A stretch of DNA of 49,083 nucleotides from Lacticaseibacillus porcinae (GTDB taxonomy: Bacteria; Bacillota; Bacilli; Lactobacillales; Lactobacillaceae). Positions within the stretch are counted from its first letter, which is position 1. Every line of letters starts with the position of its first letter. The translations under genes and the position numbers were made by a program. Below are positions 6,590-14,874 of the stretch, one piece after another. The DNA lies in contig NZ_RHNS01000022.1 of NCBI RefSeq assembly GCF_003946305.1, positions 1-49,083 of the forward strand, in the 5' to 3' direction. The notes beneath the pieces are model-generated. The model worked only from the letters and a program-made list of their open reading frames with translations, did not search any database and had not been told where the DNA came from.

Positions 6590-8254
6590 GTGTACGACTA
6601 TGGAAAAATGATCGATCAACTGAATTTGATCGGCTTATTACCTCAAACGCAACTGAAAATGACGGTGCAATTAGGACCAGCAGCTAAAAATTTACCGCGA
6701 TCACCTTATTGGAAAACTGAGGCAAGCAACTTAGTGGTGACCTTACCATGGTCTAGTGACTTGCGGGAAACCACCCGTTTGCTGTCAGCGGTCAACGTGT
6801 CGCTGGAACGTTTGGGTCAAAATACGGAGCTGCAAGGTCAGCCTTTCACGTTGACTTGGGTATTGCCAGAGACTTTGATCCACAACGCTTTTTTAGCGAT
6901 CGCTGATAATCAAAATGCCCCTAAATATCCAGAATTTCATAATGGGTGGTACCAACGCGAAAGCCTCGCTTGGCCAAAGGTACAACCACAGTTGCAACAA
7001 ATGTTTGGGGTCGATCACGGCTTTGATTTAAGTTTATTAGGTCAAGCTATCGATCAAAAAGGGATCGTTGGCTTACAACTCCAGCAGGTGCCGATTTTAG
7101 CCAATACCTCAACTGGCAGCCAAACGACCAGTTTATTGTGGTTGCAAGCCGCATTGTGGGGGGTATTAGGCAATACGTTGCCTGATGATTTGGCGCAGTG
7201 GGGGACCCCGCGGTTGCTTGATCCTGAATCAGTCCGGGTGATTCAAAGCATGCAAGCTGGCAAGCGGCGACAAGTGCAAGCACCAGACGATGGGGTGCAT
7301 TTAGCTGGGTATCCTCAATTGCGCTTAGATGATCAATTGTTATTGAGTGCCGCCTTAAAATTAGGGAAAAAAATCGCCGTGTTGGATGACACGACGCCAG
7401 TGTTAAAAATCGATGATCATGTGATTGCTGGCGGTGGGCTTGGCAATGACTATGCTGCTACCATTTTAGCGACGTCAAAGCCTGCAACTAAAGCACTTTT
7501 AGCTGAACGTCAATTACCGACGCCACCAGCTGCGGTATACACCAACTTGCCCCAAGCTTTACATGATTTTCATACGAGTTTTGCCCAAAAGGCGATCGCG
7601 ATCAAACCAACCATCGGCCATGATGGCCAAGGGGTGCGGGTGTTCATGCTTCCACCTAGTGAAAGTGAATTTCGCCAAGCGTTCACGCAAGCCTTGCAAT
7701 ATGGGCCAGTATTGATCGAAGCTTATGCCAAAGGCGCTGCTTATCGCTTATTTGTTCAAGATCAACAAGTGGTCGCGGCGATGGAAGTGACGCCTGCCAA
7801 TGTCGTTGGCGATGGTCGTCGCAGTATTGCCGCATTAGTCAGTCATAAGAATTTGCGTCGGCCTTTAGGGTGGCAACCTGTCGTGTTAGACGAACCTGCG
7901 CAAGCGATGTTAAAGGCGCAAGGGGTGACTGCAGATCAAGTGATCCCTCGTGGCCATCAAGTGTTGTTGCGAGCAGCGTCAAATACCCGCTTTGGTGCCG
8001 ACGGCTATGATGTCACTGACGACTTAGAAGCCGGCTACAAAAAGCTTGCGGTGCAAGCAGCGCAAGCTTTGAATTTGCAAATTGCTGGCGTTGATATGGT
8101 GATCGCCAATTTATATCAAGCTTATGATCCCACCAAAGCTGATCAAGCCGAGATCCTCAGTGTCACTGGTACTCCAGCAATTTGGCCACATGCGGTTGCA
8201 CAAATGGGCAAAAAGCGTGATTTAGCCACCGGTTTAGTGATGCGCCTTGGTTGA
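6590..8254 (+). CDS. GshAB-like protein: reduced ligase half fused to ATP-grasp domain
   Basis: 554 residues from the GTG at 6590, which is 9 nt after AAGGCGG; the ATG at 6581 directly abuts that site. The C-terminal half (about 295-550) is an ATP-grasp domain of the glutathione/cyanophycin synthetase type, with KPTIGHDGQGV, the YRLFV strand and PANVVGDGRRSI. The N-terminal half shows traces of the gamma-glutamylcysteine ligase order (a SNLVVTLPWSS segment, a WVLP segment, WYQRESLAW then HGFDL), but the usual acidic LERE-type motif reads as TVQLG. GshAB is about 750 residues, so this one is shortened. It could be a ligase with another substrate. It converges on and overlaps the next gene by 21 bases. 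Confidence 0.7.
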   Translation: MYDYGKMIDQLNLIGLLPQTQLKMTVQLGPAAKNLPRSPYWKTEASNLVVTLPWSSDLRETTRLLSAVNVSLERLGQNTELQGQPFTLTWVLPETLIHNAFLAIADNQNAPKYPEFHNGWYQRESLAWPKVQPQLQQMFGVDHGFDLSLLGQAIDQKGIVGLQLQQVPILANTSTGSQTTSLLWLQAALWGVLGNTLPDDLAQWGTPRLLDPESVRVIQSMQAGKRRQVQAPDDGVHLAGYPQLRLDDQLLLSAALKLGKKIAVLDDTTPVLKIDDHVIAGGGLGNDYAATILATSKPATKALLAERQLPTPPAAVYTNLPQALHDFHTSFAQKAIAIKPTIGHDGQGVRVFMLPPSESEFRQAFTQALQYGPVLIEAYAKGAAYRLFVQDQQVVAAMEVTPANVVGDGRRSIAALVSHKNLRRPLGWQPVVLDEPAQAMLKAQGVTADQVIPRGHQVLLRAASNTRFGADGYDVTDDLEAGYKKLAVQAAQALNLQIAGVDMVIANLYQAYDPTKADQAEILSVTGTPAIWPHAVAQMGKKRDLATGLVMRLG

Positions 8255-8632
8255 ATCTGGGGTGAGAGCGCGAGCAACGTTTAACGTGCCAGCCAGAGAT
8301 TCACGTAAGACTTTACGTTGATTTTGTGATAATTTCTGGCCTGCAAGCGTGGGTTGGCTGCCATTGTCATCAAGTTCCGAGAGTAAATGGGCCAGTTGCG
8401 TATCCACGTCGGCTAACATTGGTGTGGCACGATGTTCGGTGCGACCTAATAAATAATCTAATGACACACTGAAATAATCTGCTAAATGCCGTTTGGTTTC
8501 ATCATCAGGTTCGCGCACCCCTTGTTCATAAGAAGAATAAGCGGATGCAGAGATCCCTAATGACTGCGCGAGGTCGACTTGGCGTAACCCTTTGTGCTCA
8601 GTGCGAAGTTGTTTTAACCGTTCTGCGTTCAT
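8234..8632 (-). CDS. XRE-family transcriptional regulator
   Basis: 132 residues. The N-terminal HTH_3 domain (about 1-62) reads LRQVDLAQSLGISASAYSSYEQGVREPDDETKRHLADYFSVSLDYLLG; the C-terminal half is polar and unassigned. The ATG at 8632 is chosen over the GTG at 8644, which overlaps the ribosome site GAGGTG. Its last 21 bases overlap the convergent GshAB-like gene. A second XRE gene diverges from it, and the shared region holds a 13-bp palindrome. Confidence 0.87.
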   Translation of the reverse strand: MNAERLKQLRTEHKGLRQVDLAQSLGISASAYSSYEQGVREPDDETKRHLADYFSVSLDYLLGRTEHRATPMLADVDTQLAHLLSELDDNGSQPTLAGQKLSQNQRKVLRESLAGTLNVARALTPDSTKAHH

Positions 8633-8664
8633 AAAAAATTTCACCTCATTAATGCTAGCTTACA

Positions 8665-8741
8665 ATACAAAATGTATAGTTGAAAGAAAACCACAATTAG
8701 GGCATTTTTCAGTTGACGTTGCACTTATTGTGACGTAATTT
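8665..8741. promoter_or_regulatory. Divergent control region between two XRE genes
   Basis: ATACA-AAA-TGTAT (8665-8677) is a perfect palindrome close to the minus-strand gene. For the plus-strand gene, TTGACG (8713-8718), a 17-nt spacer and TAATTT (8736-8741) form a promoter. The palindrome is a plausible operator for either regulator. Confidence 0.45.
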
Positions 8742-8775
8742 TGTAGTAAGCGGATACGAGATTGGAGTGAACCGG

Positions 8776-8973
8776 ATGCGCGATTGGCTGATCGCGAAGC
8801 GGAAGGCAAAGGGGATGACCCAACGTCAATTCGCTTCACTGCTAGGAATTCCGGTGAGTACGCTAGCTGCCTATGAACAAGCGGCGCGCACACCGACAGT
8901 TGCCCGGGCCAAGGCCTTGGCGAAGAAGTTAGATGTTGCTTGGGAACAATTCTTCGATCCGAATCATCAATGA
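8776..8973 (+). CDS. Small XRE-family DNA-binding protein
   Basis: 65 residues, little more than one HTH_3 domain: MTQRQFASLLGIPVSTLAAYEQAARTPTVARAKALAKKLDV, then a short tail WEQFFDPN. The ATG at 8776 lies 8 nt after GGAG; a GTG at 8767 is too close. Its size resembles Cro-like or antitoxin-like regulators, but no toxin gene is beside it. It diverges from another XRE gene and ends at a perfect palindromic terminator. Confidence 0.82.
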   Translation: MRDWLIAKRKAKGMTQRQFASLLGIPVSTLAAYEQAARTPTVARAKALAKKLDVAWEQFFDPNHQ

Positions 8974-8974
8974 G

Positions 8975-9006
8975 AAACTGGCTAGTGCAATTGCACTAGC
9001 CAGTTT
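8975..9006. terminator. Perfect palindromic bidirectional terminator
   Basis: AAACTGGCTAGTGC and its exact reverse complement are separated by AATT. A T run follows on the plus side. It serves the XRE gene and the convergent yueI-like gene. Confidence 0.85.
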
Positions 9007-9011
9007 TTAAC

Positions 9012-9449
9012 TTAGGAGAAATGATCAAACCAGTGGCGCTTGGCTGGTTTGTCATCCACTTGAGGGATCGGTAAACTAATGTCTTCATGATCGATGGCTT
9101 GTTGGTTGACGACCAATAAGAAGAAGCGTTTGGCATCGAGGCTTGCGGTGTCATCATTCACCAAAGTAAACGCCAAGCCTTGCGCTTTGATTGCTTTCAT
9201 ATAAGGGGCAGTTTTTGACATATCGACTTTACCATTGAGCAAGACTTTGTAAGTGGGGTCTTGGGCATAGGTCTTTAACGCCGTGACAAATGCTGGTAAC
9301 GTCGTGTCAGCTTGTAATTGTTGATTCGTGATCGCCAAAGCTACCCGTTCTCTTAGCGAGCCTAAATAGAGTCGGCGTTGATCAGGTAAGGTTTGCGGGG
9401 TGCCGTTGAGATTTTGCATCAAGCGGTCAGTTGGGTCTTGTTCTGACAA
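9012..9449 (-). CDS. YueI family protein (DUF1694)
   Basis: 145 residues from the TTG at 9449, which is 6 nt after GGAGGG; an upstream in-frame ATG has no site. The sequence order (DRLMQNLNGTPQTLPDQRRLYLGSLRERVALAIT, a repeated TLVNDD segment, then FFLLVVNQQAID) matches the YueI/DUF1694 family of cytoplasmic Firmicutes proteins with a ribosomal-L7Ae-like fold. Function is unknown. It diverges from the yktB-like gene with a short shared control region. Confidence 0.8.
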   Translation of the reverse strand: MSEQDPTDRLMQNLNGTPQTLPDQRRLYLGSLRERVALAITNQQLQADTTLPAFVTALKTYAQDPTYKVLLNGKVDMSKTAPYMKAIKAQGLAFTLVNDDTASLDAKRFFLLVVNQQAIDHEDISLPIPQVDDKPAKRHWFDHFS

Positions 9450-9511
9450 GATAATCCCTCCATATGGTATCATATACCCAGATTGTAACACGTCGTTCAG
9501 GAGGTTTGTAG

Positions 9512-10105
9512 ATGTTTAAGGAAACCGATTTCAATGTCTTTGATGATCAAACCTTAAATGGCCGGTTGACCCGCATTCGCCGGGACTTAGATCCGAAATT
9601 TGAACAAGCTGGCACCGCATTGGTAAACCGCGCCCAAACCAGGTCAGGTGATCTTTTATATTTGCACATTGCCAAACATGCCCGCCGACATAAAAACCCG
9701 CCTGTTGACACGTGGCTAGCTTTGTCGACCAGTGCCCGAGGTTATAAAATGTTGCCCCATATCGAATTAGGCTTTTGGGATGATCGCTTGTTTTTATGGT
9801 TGGCAGTTTTGCAAGAAGCCAAGTCGCTTTTTCCTGATTTGTCAGGACTTTCATCAACTGTTTTACAGTTGCCTGCAGATTTTCAATTATCTGGTGATCA
9901 TACAGATAAAACTGGCGCTTGCGCGTTGACGCCTGCTCATTTAACGCTACAAAATGACCGTTATCAAACGGTCAAGCGTGGGGAATGGTTAGTTGGGAAA
10001 ACTTATTTGCGGACTGATCCGTTGTGGCAAACACCTGAAGCTTTGTGGGTTGATATTGTCGAACACTTCGACCAATTGCTTCCGATTTATCGTCACCTCC
10101 AGTAA
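9512..10105 (+). CDS. YktB/UPF0637 family protein (DUF1054)
   Basis: 197 residues. Conserved blocks AKHARRHKNPPVDTWLA, RGYKMLPHIELGFWDDRLFLWLAVLQEAK and the C-terminal VGKTYLRTDP identify the DUF1054 family, found across Bacilli and without a proven function. AGGAGG precedes the ATG at good spacing. It is monocistronic, with a hairpin after the stop codon. Confidence 0.88.
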   Translation: MFKETDFNVFDDQTLNGRLTRIRRDLDPKFEQAGTALVNRAQTRSGDLLYLHIAKHARRHKNPPVDTWLALSTSARGYKMLPHIELGFWDDRLFLWLAVLQEAKSLFPDLSGLSSTVLQLPADFQLSGDHTDKTGACALTPAHLTLQNDRYQTVKRGEWLVGKTYLRTDPLWQTPEALWVDIVEHFDQLLPIYRHLQ

Positions 10106-10139
10106 AAAACGGTCTGCCGCCATTTGGCGCAGACCGTTT
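10105..10139. terminator. Hairpin between yktB-like and ycaC-like genes
   Basis: AAACGGTCTGC pairs with GCAGACCGTTT. The T run is strongest on the minus strand, where it ends the ycaC-like gene. Confidence 0.8.
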
Positions 10140-10143
10140 GATG

Positions 10144-10764
10144 TTACTCATAGGAGAAGAAATCCCCGGCTTTGATCAATGCCTGAACAAAATCAGGAAC
10201 GGTTTCCGTGCGATTCCAATCACGTTGCCACTCACAAGCGAGTTGCGCGTTGGTGATCAACTGTGCGCCGGCTTGTTGAATCCGCCGTAATGCAGTCTCA
10301 TGGGCAATCGTGCTGGTTCCACCGACAGCATCAACCACAGGATACACATCATATCCTGATTGCAAGGCATCAAGGGTCGGAAAGGCTAAACATGCTTCAG
10401 TCCACAATCCAACGATCACTAGATTCGTACGCCCAGTGGCTGCGACGGCCTCCACAAAATCTTTATCTTCCCAAGCATTGATGTTAGTGCGATCATAACT
10501 GGTCACGCCTGGCATCAATTTTTTCAATGCTGGGATGGTGTCTTCATTGCGGCCTGTTTCAACATTGACCGTGGATAAGACGATCGGGACATGAAAACTT
10601 TGGGCCAGTTGAATCGTCATGGCCACATTTTTGATCAAGGTAGGATGGGCAATGCTTTGGATCGAATTGATTTGCGTCGGTTGATAGTCGATCACCAACA
10701 ATGCCGCATTTTCAGGGGTCAATAAGTTGTCAGTGCGCGGATCGCGTCTTGGAAAACTGGTCAT
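10144..10764 (-). CDS. Isochorismatase-family cysteine hydrolase (YcaC-like)
   Basis: 206 residues. The ATG at 10764 follows GGAGGT by 5 nt; a longer reading frame upstream overlaps ndk and has no start signal. The likely catalytic triad is Asp26 (LLVIDYQP), a Lys in the LKKLMPG segment and Cys125 (WTEACLAFP). The NINAWEDKDFVEAV and GYDVYPVVDAVGG segments match the YcaC group closely. The natural substrate of YcaC proteins is unproven. It lies downstream of ndk but behind a terminator. Confidence 0.88.
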   Translation of the reverse strand: MTSFPRRDPRTDNLLTPENAALLVIDYQPTQINSIQSIAHPTLIKNVAMTIQLAQSFHVPIVLSTVNVETGRNEDTIPALKKLMPGVTSYDRTNINAWEDKDFVEAVAATGRTNLVIVGLWTEACLAFPTLDALQSGYDVYPVVDAVGGTSTIAHETALRRIQQAGAQLITNAQLACEWQRDWNRTETVPDFVQALIKAGDFFSYE

Positions 10765-10843
10765 CAGATACCTCCATTTAAACCAATGCAACAGCCAACG
10801 CCCATAGGCTACACCTGAATGGTAAAATTGGGAAATTTGAAGC

Positions 10844-10872
10844 AAAAAACCACCGCCGAATTCGGCGGTGGT
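10844..10872 (-). terminator. Terminator of ndk
   Basis: ACCACCGCCGAA and TTCGGCGGTGGT form a perfect stem, followed by six Ts on the minus strand. Confidence 0.9.
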
Positions 10873-10876
10873 CAAT

Positions 10877-11299
10877 TTACAGTTCTGGGAACCAAATTTT
10901 GATTTCACGCTCAGCACTTTCAAGAGAATCTGAGGAGTGCACCACATTTTTGATCGGTTGTTGCCCCCAAGCGCGCGCAAAGTCGCCGCGGATGGTGCCA
11001 GGCATTGCATCTTCAGGCTTGGTAGGACCGGCCATTTTACGAAATGATTCGATCACATCAGTCCCTGTGGCGACGATCGCGACCATTGGGGTTTCCATCA
11101 TGAACGTTTCAATGCCAGGATAAAACGGCTTGTCGACCAGTTGCGCGTAATGTGCTTGCAACAACGCCGGGGTCGCTTGGATCACTTTCAAAGCGGTGAT
11201 GGTAAAGCGGCGGTTTTCCAAACGGGTGATCACTTCTCCGATATGGCCAGCTTTCACGCCATCTGGCTTGACTAAGATCAATGTAGATTCTTCTGACAT
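10877..11299 (-). CDS. ndk: Nucleoside diphosphate kinase
   Basis: 140 residues. TLILVKPDGVKAGHIGEVI at the N-terminus and NVVHSSDSLESAEREI at the C-terminus are signature sequences. His121 is the phosphorylated residue, and the length is normal. It transfers the gamma phosphate between nucleoside triphosphates and diphosphates to balance NTP pools. GAGGAGG precedes the ATG. Its own terminator isolates it from the ycaC-like gene. Confidence 0.97.
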   Translation of the reverse strand: MSEESTLILVKPDGVKAGHIGEVITRLENRRFTITALKVIQATPALLQAHYAQLVDKPFYPGIETFMMETPMVAIVATGTDVIESFRKMAGPTKPEDAMPGTIRGDFARAWGQQPIKNVVHSSDSLESAEREIKIWFPEL

Positions 11300-11380
11300 A
11301 ACGTCCTCCTCAAAACTTCGGTACCTTTAGTTTACATTTTCGAGGACTTTTTTTCCAGTTGTTACAGAAAATTGTCAATG

Positions 11381-11408
11381 AAAAAAGCCGACTGTTTAGT
11401 CGGCTTTT
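11381..11408 (-). terminator. Terminator of the DUF4828 gene
   Basis: AAGCCGACT and AGTCGGCTT around GTTT, with six Ts on the minus strand; it overlaps the stop codon. Confidence 0.9.
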
Positions 11409-11770
11409 GAATCGGTAGGTTGAGATTGAGGATGCAAGATGCGATAAGTGGCGGCTTCGGCTTCATCGTAAACTGATTCTGGACCATTAGGACCATTGGT
11501 GATGATCAATTCATAGCCGTAGTGATCTAAAAAGGTCAACTTTTCAGTGCTGATGCCAGTGACGTGGCCAGGCAACACGCGGCCATCGATTTTAATGTCG
11601 AGCTCAGGGCTGATGCTCAATTGATGTGATTTGGTGGTGACTTCATCTAAAAACCCGAAGTTGCCGGTGTAGGTTTGGGCTAAGGCCAGTGCCGGATTAG
11701 CTTTGGGCTTGTGCAGATGATCGACCATTTGCGTTAAACTTCGCATAAAATTGTGAACTGGTCTGGCCAT
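11396..11770 (-). CDS. DUF4828 family protein
   Basis: 124 residues without a signal peptide or membrane segment. The core YTGNFGFLDEVTTKSHQLSISPELDIKIDGRVLPGHVTGIS and LTFLDHYGYELII match the DUF4828 family of lactic acid bacteria as I remember it. Function is unknown. GAGGCAAGG precedes the ATG. It is monocistronic and divergent from the oxidoreductase gene. Confidence 0.75.
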   Translation of the reverse strand: MARPVHNFMRSLTQMVDHLHKPKANPALALAQTYTGNFGFLDEVTTKSHQLSISPELDIKIDGRVLPGHVTGISTEKLTFLDHYGYELIITNGPNGPESVYDEAEAATYRILHPQSQPTDSKAD

Positions 11771-11915
11771 TTGCCTTGCCTCCTCAAAAATTGATTAACT
11801 AAATTCATCATAACACGTTGTTGACGCAAACTGATTACAAATGGCTGACACTAATAAGACAAATCATACGAAACTTTGTTATGATAGAGACAATACGACG
11901 AAAGAAGGGTTTGCC

Positions 11916-12893
11916 ATGTTATTGGGGACGATCGGCACCAACTGGATCACCAAACAATTTATTCAAGCCGCAGAGCAAACTGGACAGTTTGAATTGGCAG
12001 CGGTTTACTCCAGACATGTTGCCACTGGCGCTGCGCTAGTCGATAGTTTCGGTCACGGTCAAGTCTTTACCGATTTTGGAGACTTTTTGGCCAGCGATGT
12101 GTCAGTAATCTATATTGCTAGCCCCAATGCGTTGCATGCCCAACAAGCCATCGCCGCCATCAATGCTGGCAAACATGTTTTAGTGGAGAAGCCACTGGTC
12201 ACACACCCTAGTCAACTCGCTGCGATTCAATTTGCTTTAGATGCACATCCTGAAGTGATGTTGTTTGAAGCGATGCGGCAACTGTATGATCCTAACTTTG
12301 CGGTGATTTCAGACTTGATCGCCAAGCATCCAGTCAGCGGGGCGACGTTAACTTATATGAAGTATTCTTCGCGCTTTGATGCTTACTTAGCAGGTGAGGA
12401 TCCCAATATTTTCACCACGAAGTTTGCTGGTGGGGCATTGATGGACCTTGGGGTATACTTAGTGAGTTCGGCAGTTGCTTGGTTTGGGATGCCGCAAAGC
12501 GCGACTTATCTGCCACATCTTTTAGCCAGTGGTGTTGACGGGGATGGCGTCGCTCGCCTGCAATATCCAGATTTTGATGTGGTGTTGCGCATGGGTAAAA
12601 CCACCAACGCGCATGCTGCCTCTGAAATTTACTTTGGCCGCGACACGTTAAGTTTTGATTCCCCAGGCGAGTTGAATGATTTGACTTGGTTAAGTGCCCG
12701 ATCACCAAAGTCTTTGTCAGTTCCGCATGCGGATAATCCAATGATCGAAGAAGCCACTTTCTTTGCTCAGGCGCTTTTGACTGATGATCACGCAGCGTTT
12801 GAAAAACAATGGCGTTTAGCGCAACAAGTCCATCAGGTGATGGGGCAACTGCGCCAAGGCACAAACTTGATTTTTGATACTGATCCAAAATAG
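11916..12893 (+). CDS. Gfo/Idh/MocA family oxidoreductase
   Basis: 325 residues. An N-terminal Rossmann fold starts directly with LLGTIGTNWITKQF, and EKPLVTH (from about residue 91) carries the conserved EKP lysine. The C-terminal domain contains GGALMDLGVYLVS. These enzymes are NAD(P)-dependent sugar or inositol dehydrogenases; the substrate is not readable here. The ATG at 11916 follows GAAGGG by 8 nt; earlier ATGs overlap the promoter (TATGAT near 11879). It is followed after 9 nt by a DEAD-box helicase gene, so the two form an operon. Confidence 0.88.
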   Translation: MLLGTIGTNWITKQFIQAAEQTGQFELAAVYSRHVATGAALVDSFGHGQVFTDFGDFLASDVSVIYIASPNALHAQQAIAAINAGKHVLVEKPLVTHPSQLAAIQFALDAHPEVMLFEAMRQLYDPNFAVISDLIAKHPVSGATLTYMKYSSRFDAYLAGEDPNIFTTKFAGGALMDLGVYLVSSAVAWFGMPQSATYLPHLLASGVDGDGVARLQYPDFDVVLRMGKTTNAHAASEIYFGRDTLSFDSPGELNDLTWLSARSPKSLSVPHADNPMIEEATFFAQALLTDDHAAFEKQWRLAQQVHQVMGQLRQGTNLIFDTDPK

Positions 12894-12902
12894 GAGAAAA
12901 TA

Positions 12903-14168
12903 TTGATAGCAGAAGCATTTCGCCCTTTGTGGCAAGCCGCTGGTTTCGACCAGCCGACTCAGATCCAAGATGCGGTATACCAACCGCTGAAACAAGATGT
13001 GAACGTGGTGGGCTTAGCGCCAACTGGTTCAGGTAAAACCTTAGCGTTTGGCTTACCACTTCTTGAAAAAATGGTCCCAGGTGATGGCATCCAATTGTTG
13101 ATCTTGTCGCCGTCACAAGAACTGGCGATCCAAACCCGCAATGTCTTGCAGCCATATGCTAAGGCAGTCGGCTTGCGGGTGATCGGGGTGACGGGTAACG
13201 CCAACGTTAAACGCCAAAAAGAACAACTTAAAACCCATCCAGAAGTCGTGGTCGGCACTGCCGGTCGCTTAGTGGAATTAGCTAACGCCGGGACATTGAA
13301 GTTGCATACCTTGCAAACCATTGTGGTGGATGAAGCCGATGAATTATTGCGTGAACCAGGCCTTGATCAAGTCCGCGCGTTGACAATGGCGAGTCCTGCA
13401 GAAACGCAAATGGGCTTTTTCTCAGCGACAGCTAGCCCGATGCTTGCTGAATTAGACAAGTGGTTTGGCATCGAAGCCCAAACTATCGATGTTCGCAAAA
13501 CTGATCATACCCAAGGTGCTGTCCAACATTTATTTGTCCAAACCGACAATGCCCATCGCGTCGAATGGTTGCGGGCGTTGGCCCATTTAGATGATTTCCA
13601 AGCGTTAGTGTTCTTCAATAATAACGGTCAACTGGAAAAAGTCGCCAGCATTTTACACCATCAAGCGGTGAAATATGCGGTGTTATCTCGCAATGACCGC
13701 AGTATCAACCGGGCGAATGCGCTAGCGGCCTTTCGTAAACATAAAGTCACCTTATTGTTGGTCACAGACCTCGCTGGTCGCGGCTTAGATCTCAAAAAGT
13801 TGCCTGCAGTGGTTAACTTTGGGGCCCCAAAGCGAGCAGAAGCCTACATTCATCGCGCCGGCCGTACTGGTCGCATGGGGAACTCTGGTTATGTGGTCAC
13901 GTTAGGTGATGATCACGATCGCCGCGACTTGAAGAAATTAGTGCCACAATATGACCTACGCCGCGGGTATTTGGTAGATGGCAAGTTAACCACTGAAGCG
14001 CCTAAGGCCAAACCTAAAGTGGCAACACCTGCAACCAAGCCAAGTGCTGATCAACCAGTGGTCGAACGCAAGGCACGCATTGCCGCACCAGCACCAAAGC
14101 CGGTGGTAAAGCACAAGAAGAAACGCTTGCGTGATCGCAAAAACAAAGGCAAACATACTGCCAAGTAG
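12903..14168 (+). CDS. DEAD-box ATP-dependent RNA helicase
   Basis: 421 residues with the motif order of DEAD-box helicases: Q-motif GFDQPTQIQ, motif I APTGSGKT, DEAD box VVDEADELL, SAT, LLVTDLAGRGLD and HRAGRTGRMG. A basic tail (KHKKKRLRDRKNKGKH) probably binds RNA. It starts at a TTG after AGGAGAA. The role is likely RNA unwinding in ribosome assembly or mRNA decay; it looks like one of the shorter paralogues rather than CshA. Confidence 0.93.
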   Translation: MIAEAFRPLWQAAGFDQPTQIQDAVYQPLKQDVNVVGLAPTGSGKTLAFGLPLLEKMVPGDGIQLLILSPSQELAIQTRNVLQPYAKAVGLRVIGVTGNANVKRQKEQLKTHPEVVVGTAGRLVELANAGTLKLHTLQTIVVDEADELLREPGLDQVRALTMASPAETQMGFFSATASPMLAELDKWFGIEAQTIDVRKTDHTQGAVQHLFVQTDNAHRVEWLRALAHLDDFQALVFFNNNGQLEKVASILHHQAVKYAVLSRNDRSINRANALAAFRKHKVTLLLVTDLAGRGLDLKKLPAVVNFGAPKRAEAYIHRAGRTGRMGNSGYVVTLGDDHDRRDLKKLVPQYDLRRGYLVDGKLTTEAPKAKPKVATPATKPSADQPVVERKARIAAPAPKPVVKHKKKRLRDRKNKGKHTAK

Positions 14169-14186
14169 AATCCGGGGGGAACATTA

Positions 14187-14609
14187 ATGAAATTAACACG
14201 TACATTGGATTGTCCAGCCAGCTATTTTTACACGAAAGTGATTGATTCGGTTTTATATGATATCAAACAAAATACTGGCGAAAGTTTGAAGCCAGCGGCA
14301 TTGCAAGGCTATGAATATCGTAAAATGGTCGGCGGCAAAATGAATGCGCATATTAAGATCACCAAAAATGTGGTCAATCGTGAGTATGCTTTTGAAACTG
14401 AAATGACCAGCGGCAGTTATTCAGTCGCTTATGATATTCAAGAAACTCAAGATGGCAAAGTGCAAGTGACTTATCAAGAAGGCAGTCAGTTCAACAGCAT
14501 GATGCGTGACTTCAATCAAAAGCTCATGATGTTGTTGTTAGGTCACAGCCGCAAAAAGTCTTTGATCAAAATGCTTGATCAAATCGCTGCCAGTTACCAC
14601 CAAGCCTAA
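14187..14609 (+). CDS. DUF3284 domain protein
   Basis: 140 residues. MKLTRTLDCPASYFYTKVIDSVLYDI, GYEYRK and the beta-rich middle (AFETEMTSGSYSVAYDI) match the DUF3284 family of lactobacilli, a START-like small fold of unknown function often seen near PTS genes. GGGGGG precedes the ATG. It sits 18 nt after the helicase gene and is probably read from the same transcript, ending at a strong hairpin. Confidence 0.82.
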   Translation: MKLTRTLDCPASYFYTKVIDSVLYDIKQNTGESLKPAALQGYEYRKMVGGKMNAHIKITKNVVNREYAFETEMTSGSYSVAYDIQETQDGKVQVTYQEGSQFNSMMRDFNQKLMMLLLGHSRKKSLIKMLDQIAASYHQA

Positions 14610-14614
14610 ACATC

Positions 14615-14665
14615 AAAAAAGTGAGGATCGAAAGGGGCTCTTCCCGGATCGATCCTCACTTTTTA
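14615..14665. terminator. Bidirectional terminator between DUF3284 and tRNA-Arg
   Basis: AAAAAGTGAGGATCGA pairs with TCGATCCTCACTTTTT around a 19-nt loop, with A and T runs at the ends. Confidence 0.88.
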
Positions 14666-14675
14666 GTTGTGTCGA

Positions 14676-14749
14676 TGCAGCAGGTGAGACTCGAACTCAC
14701 TACCTACAGTTTAGGAAACTATTGCTCTATCCAGGTGAGCTACTGCTGC
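14676..14749 (-). tRNA. tRNA-Arg (anticodon CCT)
   Basis: A 74-nt cloverleaf. Acceptor arms GCAGCAG/CTGCTGC have discriminator A, the D arm is GCTC/GAGC, and the anticodon arm ATAGT-TTCCTAA-ACTGT has anticodon CCT and reads AGG. The T arm is GTGAG-TTCGAGT-CTCAC. CCA is not encoded and must be added. It is a single tRNA gene with its own promoter and terminator. Confidence 0.96.
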
Positions 14750-14760
14750 AAACTCACTCA

Positions 14761-14789
14761 ATTATACGTGGAGAATGTCGCAGGTGCAA
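14761..14789 (-). promoter_or_regulatory. Promoter of tRNA-Arg
   Basis: Minus strand: TTGCAC (14789-14784), a 17-nt spacer and a perfect TATAAT (14766-14761). Confidence 0.75.
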
Positions 14790-14841
14790 CTTTGCCGCGT
14801 TTAAAAAAATCTGTGAAGGGTGGTTTTCTTCAAAAATAAAT

Positions 14842-14867
14842 AAAAAAACGCCTAGATTCGCCCAGGC
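14842..14867 (-). terminator. Terminator of the DsrE-like gene
   Basis: CGCCT and AGGCG form the stem, followed by seven Ts on the minus strand. Confidence 0.75.
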
Positions 14868-14874
14868 GCCTGAA

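Noticed and set aside
10765-11010. N-terminal extension of the ycaC-like gene
   Set aside because: It overlaps the ndk terminator and ndk itself; the ATG at 10764 has a good ribosome site and begins where the family begins.
12412-13155. Long open frame of 247 codons on the minus strand
   Set aside because: It is the antisense shadow of the oxidoreductase and DEAD helicase genes, with no start signal or recognisable domain.
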